This document shows positions 7,098 to 16,488 of a stretch of DNA of 64,000 bases, in pieces (position 1 is the first letter of the stretch; each line of letters opens with the position of its first letter). The notes below the pieces were generated by a model, which did no database searches, was not told the DNA's origin, and was given only the letters and a program-made list of their open reading frames with translations. A program made the translations under genes and the position numbers. Source of the DNA: Arthrobacter koreensis (GTDB taxonomy: Bacteria > Actinomycetota > Actinomycetes > Actinomycetales > Micrococcaceae); assembly GCF_009193255.1 (NCBI RefSeq), contig NZ_WACG01000001.1, forward strand, positions 744,001-808,000, written 5' to 3'.

Positions 7098-9026
7098 ATG
7101 AGCGATCAAAAGAGGACACCGCGGCAGGGAACAGCCCAGCCGGGGAAGTCCCCGCGCCCTTCCACCCCGAACGGAAGTACCGCGCGCCCCAAGGGATCCA
7201 GTGCCAAGCCGCCCACACCGCGAACTGCACCCCCGGTCCGGAACAACCCTGCTACAAGGAGCATTCCAGTTATTAAGCCCCAGCTGTCCGCCTCCAACGG
7301 GCGCTCCGGCCCCACCGACCCGGAGCGGGGCGCCGGTTCAGCCAAGCCCGCCAAACCTGCCAAGTCCGGAAAATCAGGACGCGGCAAGGGTTCCGGAGCA
7401 CGGCGTCCGGCCGCCGCCAACCAGGGTGGCGTCCAGAAGGGCCTGCTGGGTTCAAAGGGCGGAGCCAAGCGTCCCGCTGTCCGCACCGGCCCCGGAGCCA
7501 AGAAGAATTCGAGTCCGGCGGACGAACCGTCATCGACTCCGACCGGGCCCGAGGCTGCCGGGACGAACGCCGCCCCCGGAACCGGCAAAAACGCCGCTGC
7601 TGCAACCGGCGACGGCCGAACTGCGCAGACCAGTGCCGCCGCACCCGCCCAGTCCCCGGAAACAGGTGCAGGCGCCGAAACGACCGCGGCTGCCGTTCCC
7701 GACCTGTCCGCCCACACCGACGCCCCGGCCTGGCTGTCCACCGACGGCGGGCACGACGCCGAGCTGTGGGACGGCGCTTTCGACGCCGAGTCGCAGGACG
7801 CGGCCCCGCCGGAGCCCAAAGTCATTCCCGCTGATGACGTTCACCTCGACGAACCGTCGCTGGAGACGCCGGCCATCAGCACCGATGCCGCCGAGGCGGC
7901 TTCCCTGCCGGAAACCGCCGCCGAGGTGCGGGCAGTCTCCGAGGAGGCTGCCGAAGCCGGTAAGCAGGCAGGAATCTCCGAGCCCGCCCCCGAAGGCACG
8001 GAAGTCGCCGTCGAGCCGGGGGCAGGGCTCACGGAGCTGGAACCCGCCGCAGCGGATGACACGCAGGGCGAACCGTCGAGCGAATCCGCCGTAGACGGCG
8101 ATTCGAACACTGACACGGCCGCCGGCCAGTCCAAGGACGGATCCGGCGATAAGCCATCAGACGAGTCGGCCGATGATGACGCCGAGGCCGCGGACGCTCC
8201 CGTGGAGGCTCGCCCTCAATCATCCCCGAAACCTGCCGAGGCACCTGCCGAGGACAACGGCTCGAACGAGGATGCCACGGAAGCCGGCAGTGCCAAGGAC
8301 AGCCCCCAGGATGAAGACGATGCTGCGTCCAAGGCGGCCGGTCCGCGGATCCATACATCGACTATCCAGGGCGGCAGCTCCGACGTCGCGGCTCCCGTCA
8401 CTGACTCCTTCGAGTCGCTGACGCTGAGCAAAAAGGATCCCGATGACACGGGCGTAGTCCACACGGTGAACCCTTCCGGTGCCAGTGCCGTCCCGGCGGA
8501 CTCTCGCCGTGCGCGGCGGACCCGTGAGGCCGAGGAAGCAGCCGCCCGCGGCAAGGGCCCGGGCAAGACCACCCGCACGCTGGTGCTGCTGGGGTCAATC
8601 CTCATTGTGGTGCTGCTGGGCATCTGGCTCGCCACGGTGATCGCGGACAGCAACCGGGGTGAGGGTGTCCTGGAGGATTCGGTATCTCCGGTCGATCTGG
8701 AGGCAGGCGCCTGCCTGCAGGACTTCCAGAGCGTGAATGCCGAGGTGACCGTTGTGACCTGCGAGACCGCCCACAATGCACAGCTGGTCGCCACCTCCAC
8801 CTACGCTGATTCCGACACCTTCCCCGGCACCGATGCGCTGGCCGCGAAGGCAGAAGAGGTGTGTTCGTCCGTCATCTACACGGATGCGGCGTCGAAATAC
8901 ACCGATCTTGAACTCAACCGCGCGGTTCCCACACAGAATTCATGGAACACCGGTGACCGGCGGGTTGACTGCTTTGTTGTGGCGCCAAGTGACGAGCTGA
9001 CCGAATCCCTCATTGTTCAGCCATGA
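7098..9026 (+). CDS. Septum-formation-domain membrane protein with long disordered N-terminus
   Basis: A 642-residue protein. Roughly the first 490 residues are low-complexity: a basic, proline/lysine-rich stretch (about 1-150), then acidic Ala/Glu/Asp/Ser-rich sequence. A single membrane helix follows at about 493-515 (TRTLVLLGSILIVVLLGIWL). The outer domain (about 530-642) contains GACLQDF, VVTCETAHNAQLVA, EEVCSS and RVDCFVV, with four cysteines spaced as in the Septum_form family. A type-II topology places the disordered part in the cytoplasm and the Cys domain outside. GGGAGG about 12 bases upstream supports ATG 7098. The role in division is inferred from the family name only. Confidence 0.8.
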   Translation: MSDQKRTPRQGTAQPGKSPRPSTPNGSTARPKGSSAKPPTPRTAPPVRNNPATRSIPVIKPQLSASNGRSGPTDPERGAGSAKPAKPAKSGKSGRGKGSGARRPAAANQGGVQKGLLGSKGGAKRPAVRTGPGAKKNSSPADEPSSTPTGPEAAGTNAAPGTGKNAAAATGDGRTAQTSAAAPAQSPETGAGAETTAAAVPDLSAHTDAPAWLSTDGGHDAELWDGAFDAESQDAAPPEPKVIPADDVHLDEPSLETPAISTDAAEAASLPETAAEVRAVSEEAAEAGKQAGISEPAPEGTEVAVEPGAGLTELEPAAADDTQGEPSSESAVDGDSNTDTAAGQSKDGSGDKPSDESADDDAEAADAPVEARPQSSPKPAEAPAEDNGSNEDATEAGSAKDSPQDEDDAASKAAGPRIHTSTIQGGSSDVAAPVTDSFESLTLSKKDPDDTGVVHTVNPSGASAVPADSRRARRTREAEEAAARGKGPGKTTRTLVLLGSILIVVLLGIWLATVIADSNRGEGVLEDSVSPVDLEAGACLQDFQSVNAEVTVVTCETAHNAQLVATSTYADSDTFPGTDALAAKAEEVCSSVIYTDAASKYTDLELNRAVPTQNSWNTGDRRVDCFVVAPSDELTESLIVQP

Positions 9027-9054
9027 CCTGGGAAACGCCCAGTAAAAAGCAATA

Positions 9055-9101
9055 GAGCAGTAAAAAGGGAGGCTCGCACTGAGCCTCCCTTTTTACTGCT
9101 C
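9055..9101. terminator. Bidirectional terminator between the septum protein and clpB
   Basis: Two perfect 21-base arms (9055-9075 and 9081-9101) around GCACT. The A-rich left arm and T-rich right arm (TAAAAAGGGAGG / CCTCCCTTTTTA) give a T-tract in both directions, the classic bidirectional Rho-independent design for convergent genes. Confidence 0.93.
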
Positions 9102-9122
9102 CGCGTCAGGCAGGGAACGGAA

Positions 9123-11747
9123 TTAGCGGACGGGTGCCGCCGCTTCGACGGTCAGGCCCGGGTCTGCCAGTTCGTCTCCCGCGACTTCCGGACGGTCCAC
9201 CAGCACGGTATCTCCGTCTGAGATACGTCCGGCAAGGATTCCCTTGGCCAGCTTGTCCCCAATCTCCCGCTGGACCAGCCGGCGAAGCGGACGGGCGCCG
9301 TAGGCCGGGTCGTATCCGGTCAGTGCCAGCCATTCGCGGGCGGCATCCGTGACCTCCAGGGTCAGGCGGCGATCCCGCAGCCGGGTAGCCAGTGCCTGGA
9401 CCTGCAGGTCCACGATCTCCGACAGCTCCTCCAGGTTCAGCGGATCGAAGAGAATTACGTCGTCCAGGCGGTTCAGGAATTCGGGCTTGAAGTTCGCGTT
9501 GACCATGTTCATGACCGATTCGCGCTTCTGTTCCTCCGTCAGCCCGGGGTCCACCAGGAACTGTGAACCCAGGTTCGAGGTGAGGATCAGGATCACGTTG
9601 CGGAAATCCACGGTGCGTCCCTGGCCGTCCGTGAGCCTGCCGTCGTCGAGGACCTGCAGCAGGATGTCGAAGACATCCGGGTGCGCCTTTTCAACCTCGT
9701 CCAGCAGGATCACCGAGTACGGGCGCCGACGGACCGCTTCCGTAAGCTGCCCGCCTTCCTCGTAGCCGACGTATCCGGGAGGGGCACCGACCAGCCGGGA
9801 AACCGTGTGCTTCTCGGCGTACTCGCTCATATCCAGCCGGACCATGGCACGCTCGTCGTCGAAAATGAACTCGGCGAGAGCCTTGGCAAGCTCGGTCTTG
9901 CCGACGCCGGTGGGGCCCAGGAAGAGGAAGGAACCGGTGGGGCGGTCCGGGTCGGCAACTCCGGCGCGGGAACGCCGGACGGCGTCCGAGACGGCGGCAA
10001 CTGCTTTGGTCTGGCCGATGAGCCGCGATCCGATGACCGACTCCATGTCCAGCAGTTTCTGCGATTCGCCCTGCAGCATCCGTCCCGCCGGAATACCCGT
10101 CCACGACGAGACCACTTCGGCGATATCGTCCGCGGTGACTTCCTCGGAGACCATCAGCTCACGGGCTCCGTCTCCGAACTTGTCTTCCTCGGCTTCCTGC
10201 GCGGCGTCGAGCTCCTTCTGCATCGCCGGGATCTCGCCGTACAGGATGCGGGAGGCTTCCGTGAGGTCGCCGTCGCGCTGTGCCTTTTCCGCCAGGGACC
10301 GGAGTTCGTCGATCCGGGCCTTGATGTCACCCACGCGGTTCAGTCCGGCTTTCTCAGCTTCCCAGCGGGCGTTCAGGGCAGCCAGCTGCTCCTTCTTGTT
10401 CGCCATGTCTTCGCGCAGGACTTCCAGGCGTTCCAGCGAGGCCTCGTCCGTTTCACCGCTGATGGCGAGCTCTTCCATGGTCAGGCGGTCGACGGCGCGG
10501 CGCAGTTCGTCGATCTCCTCCGGTGCGGAGTCGATCTCCATCCGCAGCCGGGATGCTGCCTCGTCCACCAGGTCGATGGCCTTGTCCGGCAGCTGGCGGC
10601 CCGTGATGTAGCGGTTGGACAGAGTGGCTGCGGCCACGAGGGCGGAGTCTGCAATGGCCACCTTGTGGTGGGCCTCGTAGCGCTCCTTGAGCCCGCGGAG
10701 AATACCGATGGTGTCCGGCACGCTGGGTTCGCCGACGAACACCTGCTGGAAGCGGCGCTCGAGGGCGGCATCCTTCTCGATATTCTCCCGGTACTCGTTG
10801 AGGGTGGTGGCGCCGATCAGGCGCAGTTCCCCGCGGGCCAGCATGGGCTTGAGCATGTTGCCCGCATCCATCGATCCTTCTGCGGCCCCGGCACCGACGA
10901 CGGTGTGGAGTTCATCAATGAAGGTGACTATCTGGCCCTCGGAGTTGGAGATTTCCTCCAGGACAGCCTTGAAGCGTTCCTCGAACTCGCCGCGGTACTT
11001 GGCGCCGGCAACCATGGACCCAAGGTCGAGCGAGAGCAGCGTCTTGCCGCTGAGGCTCTCCGGGACGTCCCCGGCCACGATGCGCTGGGCGAGTCCTTCC
11101 ACTACGGCCGTCTTACCCACGCCCGGCTCACCGATGAGGACGGGGTTGTTCTTGGTACGCCGGCTCAGCACCTGGATGACACGGCGGATTTCCGAGTCCC
11201 GCCCGATCACGGGATCCAGTTTTCCGGCCCGGGCCATTTCGGTGAGGTCGGTGCTGAACTTCTCCAGCGCCTGCAGGGTATTCTCCGGATCTGCATTGGT
11301 CACTTTGCGGTCTCCTCGCACACTGGGAAGGGCTCCGGCCAGGGCATCGTGGCCGGCATTATTGTCCCGCAGGGCCTTACCGGCGGGACTGTTGTCCACG
11401 GACAGCGCCAGCAGCAGGTGCTCGGTGGATACGTAGGCATCTCCAAGCTGGGCTGCCTCCTGCTGCGCGGTGTTGATTACCTGCAGCAGCGGCCGCGAGA
11501 ACTGCGGCTGCTGCACGGACGAGCCGGAGCTGGAGGGAAGGTCGTGGATGGCACTGCTGGCGGCGACGCTGACCGCGTCCGGATTGGCTCCTGCTGCCTT
11601 AAGAAGCGCGACAGCCACCCCCTGCCGCTGGTCCATGAGAGCCTTCAGCAGGTGCGCGGGCTCAATCTGGGGGTTACCGGCGGTGGAGGCGTTCATGGCT
11701 GCAGCCTGCAGCGCTTCCTGGCTCTTGGTGGTGAATTTGGTTTCCAC
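9123..11747 (-). CDS. clpB: ATP-dependent disaggregase chaperone ClpB
   Basis: ClpB is a hexameric AAA+ machine that extracts polypeptides from aggregates with DnaK. From GTG 11747 the protein has 874 residues. It begins [13 protein letters not shown] and has an N-domain (to about 150), NBD1 with Walker [14 protein letters not shown], a coiled-coil middle domain (about 400-520, rich in Leu/Glu/Arg) and NBD2 with [17 protein letters not shown]. An in-frame ATG lies 12 codons upstream, but AAGGAG sits six bases before the GTG and the family N-terminus begins there. A HAIR operator about 150 bases upstream puts it in the HspR regulon. Confidence 0.97.
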   Translation of the reverse strand: METKFTTKSQEALQAAAMNASTAGNPQIEPAHLLKALMDQRQGVAVALLKAAGANPDAVSVAASSAIHDLPSSSGSSVQQPQFSRPLLQVINTAQQEAAQLGDAYVSTEHLLLALSVDNSPAGKALRDNNAGHDALAGALPSVRGDRKVTNADPENTLQALEKFSTDLTEMARAGKLDPVIGRDSEIRRVIQVLSRRTKNNPVLIGEPGVGKTAVVEGLAQRIVAGDVPESLSGKTLLSLDLGSMVAGAKYRGEFEERFKAVLEEISNSEGQIVTFIDELHTVVGAGAAEGSMDAGNMLKPMLARGELRLIGATTLNEYRENIEKDAALERRFQQVFVGEPSVPDTIGILRGLKERYEAHHKVAIADSALVAAATLSNRYITGRQLPDKAIDLVDEAASRLRMEIDSAPEEIDELRRAVDRLTMEELAISGETDEASLERLEVLREDMANKKEQLAALNARWEAEKAGLNRVGDIKARIDELRSLAEKAQRDGDLTEASRILYGEIPAMQKELDAAQEAEEDKFGDGARELMVSEEVTADDIAEVVSSWTGIPAGRMLQGESQKLLDMESVIGSRLIGQTKAVAAVSDAVRRSRAGVADPDRPTGSFLFLGPTGVGKTELAKALAEFIFDDERAMVRLDMSEYAEKHTVSRLVGAPPGYVGYEEGGQLTEAVRRRPYSVILLDEVEKAHPDVFDILLQVLDDGRLTDGQGRTVDFRNVILILTSNLGSQFLVDPGLTEEQKRESVMNMVNANFKPEFLNRLDDVILFDPLNLEELSEIVDLQVQALATRLRDRRLTLEVTDAAREWLALTGYDPAYGARPLRRLVQREIGDKLAKGILAGRISDGDTVLVDRPEVAGDELADPGLTVEAAAPVR

Positions 11748-11892
11748 GGCGGGCTCCTTCTCAGGCTCGGATAAACCGTTCAAGCTCCCGGCAGATTCAG
11801 CACCATCCCGCTGGAACGGGCTGCGCGGCCCAGGTGCCGTTTCCTTTATGGAACGCCTGGCCCACTCGCTTCATCCAACCGTACTCAACTAA

Positions 11893-11913
11893 CTTGAGTG
11901 TACTTCACTCAAC
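11893..11913 (-). promoter_or_regulatory. HAIR operator (HspR site) upstream of clpB
   Basis: CTTGAGT, seven bases, then ACTCAAC matches the HspR-associated inverted repeat CTTGAGT-N7-ACTCAAG with one mismatch. A further ACTCAA half-site lies at 11883-11888. HspR is encoded in this window at 30057-30584. Confidence 0.88.
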
Positions 11914-11961
11914 CCCAGTCTGCAAAGTTATCCACAGGCTAGACTGAGCCCTGACCTGCGT

Positions 11962-12564
11962 TTATTCAGGTCCAGGCAGAGGTGCATGCTGCCGCTCAAA
12001 CTCCTCCCGGACGCGCTCCCACTCGGCATTGCGCGCGTGGTAAAGCTCCCGCTCCTCCGCCTCCATCTGGGCCCAGCTCACAAGGTTTGATGAGAGCTCC
12101 CGGCCCTGGACGTGCGCTTCCAGGCGGTCTATAAAGAATTCCCATCCTGGTCCGGCCGCCCATTCTCCTGCGTCTGGGTCGATGACTGCGAACTTTTTGC
12201 GAACCGAAGCATAGAGCAGCTCCAGGCGGGTTGAACCGTCAATATCCGCCAGATGGATCTCAAGTTCCCCTGGATTGCCGTGCGGCGGAATCCATGTCAC
12301 GGTCAGCATGCGCGGCGGATCGCACCGCAGAATGGTCCCCGTGGAGAAACCCGCCATTTCATAATCGCCCCCGCGCCTCAGTTCTCCGCTCGGCTGGGCA
12401 AAATAGGCCGCTATCCGGGCCGGATCAGACAGGGCGCTCCAGACCTCCCCGATGGGTTGGTGCAGATCCCGCCCGATGACCAGCATCCGGGCGTGTCCGG
12501 CCTGGATCTGGCGGAGACCAAAAGACCGCTCGGTTTCGGATAGCAACACGTCCAACTCGGACAT
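11962..12564 (-). CDS. SRPBCC (AHSA1/START-like) family protein
   Basis: A 200-residue protein with the START-like fold pattern of AHSA1-type proteins: GRDLHQPIGEVWSALSDPARIAAYF at about residues 30-55, then RRGGDYEM, PPRMLTVTWIPP and a C-terminal helix with WEFFIDRLEAHVQG. The family binds hydrophobic ligands or contacts chaperones; the ligand here is unknown. No ArsR regulator lies beside it, unlike many relatives. GAAGGAG five bases before the ATG supports the start. It lies upstream of clpB on the same strand, but the HAIR site between them indicates separate promoters. Confidence 0.78.
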   Translation of the reverse strand: MSELDVLLSETERSFGLRQIQAGHARMLVIGRDLHQPIGEVWSALSDPARIAAYFAQPSGELRRGGDYEMAGFSTGTILRCDPPRMLTVTWIPPHGNPGELEIHLADIDGSTRLELLYASVRKKFAVIDPDAGEWAAGPGWEFFIDRLEAHVQGRELSSNLVSWAQMEAEERELYHARNAEWERVREEFERQHAPLPGPE

Positions 12565-12887
12565 TCCCGCTCCTTCAGCTTGCCGTCAGCACGGTCCCAA
12601 AGGAGGCTTCCGGATCGATCCAGCGGTCCGGCCGGACGTCCCCGAAACCGGTCAATGTGAGGTGCGCCACGTGTTCCGCACTCTCTTGGAGGTTAGCAGG
12701 ACAGCGGCGGCCCGGACAGGGCCGGAGGGATAGCCGGCCCAACGGGACGATGAGCTTTCTCCCAGGCGGCCCCAGTGCCCGCAGTTGACCCAGGTCACAC
12801 AAATCCGCCTGCCATATGGGCTCTTGCTAGGCTAAAGCCCACGACTAAGGGACCTTACTTTTTATTCACACAGCCTTGAAGGATGTC
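12565..12887. other. Divergent intergenic region before the choline cluster
   Basis: About 320 bases between the SRPBCC gene (left) and the BCCT transporter (right). A TAGGCT at 12828-12833 is a plausible -10 for the transporter, giving a leader of about 45 bases; no convincing -35 was found. No BetI gene or clear BetI-type operator is visible. Small open frames here lack coding character. Confidence 0.4.
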
Positions 12888-14996
12888 ATGACCAAGACTG
12901 CAGAATCCGAAGCGCCGCCCGCGGCCGTGGAGAAAACCCGCACAAACAAGGTAGTTTTCACCGGCTCGGCAGTGGGAATCACGGCCATTGCCCTCTGGGC
13001 CATGATCTCCACCGAGTCCGCCGAGGAAGTCATCGGAGCCATGGTTGGCTGGGTCTCCACCAACATGGGCTGGTACTACTTCCTCGTGGTGACCATGGTC
13101 GTGGTTTTTGTCCTGGTCCTGGCCCTTTCCAACATCGGCAGGACCAAACTCGGACCAGACCACTCCAAGCCCCAATTCGGCATCTTCACCTGGGGTGCAA
13201 TGCTCTTCGCCGCAGGAATCGGCATCGACCTGATGTTCTTCTCGGTCTCGGAGCCGGTGACCCAGTACCTCGCCCCGCCCACCGGTGACGGCTCCACCGC
13301 AGAGGCCGCACGCCAGGCGCTGGTGTGGACACTGTTCCACTACGGCATCACCGGCTGGGCGCTCTACGCGCTCATGGGCCTGGCTCTCGGTTACTTCGCT
13401 TACCGCCACAACCTCCCGCTGAGTATCCGTTCAGCGCTCTATCCGATCTTCGGGAAGAAGATCGACGGCCCGCTCGGACACGGCGTGGACATTGCTGCCC
13501 TGCTGGGCACCATCTTCGGCATCGCCACTTCGCTGGGTATCGGCGTCGTCCAGCTCAACTACGGCCTGAGCTTTATGTTCGGCCTGCCCGAGAACCTCAC
13601 CGTGCAGATAGCGCTGATTGCCCTGTCCGTGCTCATGGCAACCGTCTCCGTGGTGTCCGGCGTCGAGAAGGGTATCCGGCGGCTCTCCGAGCTCAATGTC
13701 ATCCTGGCCCTGGGCCTGATGGTTTTTATCCTCATCGCGGGCAAAACCAGCTTCCTGCTCGACGGGATCGTGCAGAACATCGGCGACGTGCTGAGCCGTT
13801 TCCCGGCGATGACCCTGGACACCATGGCCTATGACCGCCCGGATGAATGGCTCTCCGGCTGGACCCTGTTCTTCTGGGCCTGGTGGATCGCCTGGGCGCC
13901 GTTCGTGGGCCTGTTCCTGGCCCGCATCTCCCGCGGCCGCACCATCCGCCAGTTCGTGCTCGGCGTCATGATCGTGCCGTTCGCCTTCATCCTGCTGTGG
14001 ATCTCCATCTTCGGCAACAGCGCCCTGGACCTGGTCATGGGCGGCAACGCCGCCTTCGGCGAGGTGGCCATGAACCAGCCGGAACGGGCCTTCTACGGAC
14101 TGCTGGAGCAGTTCCCCTGGCTGCCGGCCACCGCAGCGATCGCAACCTTCACCGGGCTGCTGTTCTACGTCACCTCGGCGGACTCCGGCGCTCTGGTGAT
14201 GGCCAACTTCACGTCCCATCTGAAGGACGCCGACTCTGATGCCCCGAAGTGGATGCGCGTCTTCTGGGCCGTCATCACCGGCCTGCTGACCCTCGCCATG
14301 CTGATGGTGGGCGGTGTGACCACACTGCAGAACGCCACGATCATCATGGGGCTGCCGCTCTCGATCCTGCTGCTGTTCATCATGCTCGGGGTGTACAAGG
14401 CGCTGAGGGTTGAGCACTCGCTGGCGGCAAGCTTCCGTGCGTCGCTGCCGAGCATGATCGCGGGCCGCAGTCCGGATCCGCGCGGCGGCCGCACCTGGCG
14501 CCAGCGGCTCACCCGCGCCATGTCCTATCCCGGACGCCGGCAGGCAGCCCGCTTCGTGGAGGTCGTGGCCTGCCCGGCCCTGGCCGAAGTTCATGACGAG
14601 CTCGAGTCCAAGGGTGCGGAAGTTTCCCTCAGCCAGACCGAGGCGGGGAACGGCATCCTGACCGCAGACCTAACCGTGGGCCTTGGCGACGAGCGCCCCT
14701 TCAAGTACCAGGTCTACCCCGTGGAGTATGAGACCCCCTCCTACGCCCTGCGCAGCGCCTCGGCTGAGACGAAGTACTTCCGCATGGAGGTCTTCTCGCT
14801 GGAGGGCAGCCATGGCTATGACGTCATGGGCTACACCAAGGACCAGCTCATCACCGACGTCCTTGACCACTACGAACGCCACCTCGAATTCCTGCACCTC
14901 AACCGTGAGGTGCCTGGAAACACCGCAATCACCGAAGACCCCGTTGTCAAAGACAACTGGGACGCCGACTTTGTCGGCGGGGAGGAGAAACGATGA
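12888..14996 (+). CDS. betT: BCCT-family choline/glycine betaine transporter
   Basis: A 702-residue secondary transporter of the betaine/carnitine/choline family with about 12 membrane helices over residues 25-510. The BCCT tryptophan segment reads LFFWAWWIAWAPFVGLFLAR, followed by ISRGRTIRQF. After the last helix a hydrophilic domain of roughly 190 residues extends to the C-terminus, as in BetT-type high-affinity choline carriers, where it is involved in osmotic control. GAAGGA just before ATG 12888 supports this start over a TTG at 12876. The stop overlaps the start of betB. Choline is the most likely substrate given the two oxidising enzymes downstream. Confidence 0.9.
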   Translation: MTKTAESEAPPAAVEKTRTNKVVFTGSAVGITAIALWAMISTESAEEVIGAMVGWVSTNMGWYYFLVVTMVVVFVLVLALSNIGRTKLGPDHSKPQFGIFTWGAMLFAAGIGIDLMFFSVSEPVTQYLAPPTGDGSTAEAARQALVWTLFHYGITGWALYALMGLALGYFAYRHNLPLSIRSALYPIFGKKIDGPLGHGVDIAALLGTIFGIATSLGIGVVQLNYGLSFMFGLPENLTVQIALIALSVLMATVSVVSGVEKGIRRLSELNVILALGLMVFILIAGKTSFLLDGIVQNIGDVLSRFPAMTLDTMAYDRPDEWLSGWTLFFWAWWIAWAPFVGLFLARISRGRTIRQFVLGVMIVPFAFILLWISIFGNSALDLVMGGNAAFGEVAMNQPERAFYGLLEQFPWLPATAAIATFTGLLFYVTSADSGALVMANFTSHLKDADSDAPKWMRVFWAVITGLLTLAMLMVGGVTTLQNATIIMGLPLSILLLFIMLGVYKALRVEHSLAASFRASLPSMIAGRSPDPRGGRTWRQRLTRAMSYPGRRQAARFVEVVACPALAEVHDELESKGAEVSLSQTEAGNGILTADLTVGLGDERPFKYQVYPVEYETPSYALRSASAETKYFRMEVFSLEGSHGYDVMGYTKDQLITDVLDHYERHLEFLHLNREVPGNTAITEDPVVKDNWDADFVGGEEKR

Positions 14997-16483
14997 CCAC
15001 GCCCGCAACCCTTTTCATCGACGGAGCCTGGGTACCCGCGTCCGACGGCGGCACCCGTGAAATCCGCAACCCCGCCGACGGCGAGCTGGTTGCCGTCGTC
15101 TCCGAGGCCACGGCGCAGGACACCGGCAAGGCCATTGCCGCCGCCCGCTCCGCATTCGACCGCGGGGAATGGGCCGCGGTTCCCGCCCCCGAGCGCGGCG
15201 ATTTCCTGCTCCGTGTCGCCGCCGAACTGAAGGCCCGCAAGGCCGACTTCGCCCGCGCCGAGACCCTGGACACCGGCAAGCGGCTGGTCGAGAGCGAAAT
15301 CGACATGGACGACATCGCTGCGTGCTTCACCTACTTCGGAAAGATCGCAGGCCAGAACGCCGGCCGGATCGTTGACGCGGGGAACCCCGAGGTCGTCTCC
15401 CGCATTGAGTACGAGCCGGTGGGCGTGTGCGGGCTGATCGCGCCGTGGAACTATCCGCTGCTGCAGGCGGCCTGGAAGATCGCCCCGGCCCTGGCCGCCG
15501 GCTGCACCTTCGTGCTCAAGCCCTCGGAGCTAACCCCGTCCACGTCCATCCTGATGATGAAGGTCCTTGAGGACCTGGGCCTGCCCCGCGGCACGGCCAA
15601 CCTGGTGCTCGGCGCCGGTGCCGTGGCGGGAGCGCCGCTGGCGGAATCGCCCGACGTCGACTTGGTTTCCTTCACCGGCGGCGTCGCCACCGGCAAGACC
15701 ATTGCCGCGGCCGCAGCAGGAACGGTCAAGAAGGTCGCGCTCGAACTCGGCGGCAAGAACCCCAACGTTGTCTTCGCCGACGCGGATTTCGACGCCGCCC
15801 TGGACAATGCCCTGAACGCTGCATTCGTCCACTCGGGACAGGTCTGCTCCGCCGGCGCCCGCCTGATCGTCGAGGAGCCGATTGCCGAGCGCTTCACCGC
15901 CGAACTCGTCCGCCGGGCAGAGCAGATCCGGATGGGCGGGCCCTTCGATGAAACCGCTGAGACCGGGCCGCTGATTTCCGAGGCGCACCGGGACAAGGTC
16001 ACTGCCTACGTGAAGAAGGCACAGGAAGAAGGCGCCCGGCTCCGCTGCGGCGGAACCTGGGGCACGGGCGAACTCGAGAAGGGCTACTACTACGCGCCCA
16101 CCGTGCTGGACAACGTGAAGCGCGGCAGCTCGGCCCTCCTGGACGAAGCCTTCGGCCCGGTAGTCACCGTGGAAACGTTCAACGGCGAAGACGAAGCCGT
16201 TGCCCTGGCCAATGACACTTCCTACGGCCTGGCCGGCGCCGTCTGGTCCTCCGACGCCGGAAAAACCCAGCGCGTCGCCCGCCGGCTGCGCCACGGCACC
16301 ATCTGGATCAACGACTTCCACCCCTACCTGCCGCAGGCGGAATGGGGAGGCTTCGGCATCTCCGGCGTCGGCCGGGAACTCGGACCCACCGGCCTCGGTG
16401 AGTACCAGGAAGCCAAGCACATCTACCAGAACATCAATCCCCAGGTGACCGGCTGGTTCACCGACCACGGAAAGGTCAACTAA
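14993..16483 (+). CDS. betB: Betaine aldehyde dehydrogenase
   Basis: NAD(P)-dependent aldehyde dehydrogenase, 496 residues, predicted to oxidise betaine aldehyde to glycine betaine. Visible landmarks are the GLIAPWNYPLLQAAWKIAPA cofactor segment, KPSELTP, ELGGKNPNVVF with the general-base Glu, and GQVCSAGARL with the catalytic Cys. The start overlaps the betT stop (ATGA) and the gene is followed by the GMC dehydrogenase, a complete choline-to-betaine set. ALDH paralogues are numerous, so the substrate call leans on the neighbours. Confidence 0.92.
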   Translation: MTTPATLFIDGAWVPASDGGTREIRNPADGELVAVVSEATAQDTGKAIAAARSAFDRGEWAAVPAPERGDFLLRVAAELKARKADFARAETLDTGKRLVESEIDMDDIAACFTYFGKIAGQNAGRIVDAGNPEVVSRIEYEPVGVCGLIAPWNYPLLQAAWKIAPALAAGCTFVLKPSELTPSTSILMMKVLEDLGLPRGTANLVLGAGAVAGAPLAESPDVDLVSFTGGVATGKTIAAAAAGTVKKVALELGGKNPNVVFADADFDAALDNALNAAFVHSGQVCSAGARLIVEEPIAERFTAELVRRAEQIRMGGPFDETAETGPLISEAHRDKVTAYVKKAQEEGARLRCGGTWGTGELEKGYYYAPTVLDNVKRGSSALLDEAFGPVVTVETFNGEDEAVALANDTSYGLAGAVWSSDAGKTQRVARRLRHGTIWINDFHPYLPQAEWGGFGISGVGRELGPTGLGEYQEAKHIYQNINPQVTGWFTDHGKVN

Positions 16484-16488
16484 GTTCC

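Noticed and set aside
9681-11774. A 697-residue plus-strand frame
   Set aside because: Antisense shadow of clpB; the ClpB Walker motifs on the minus strand are complete.
12575-12802. A 75-residue minus-strand frame as a small gene
   Set aside because: No ribosome site, no recognisable pattern, and Arg/Pro-rich composition typical of shadow frames.
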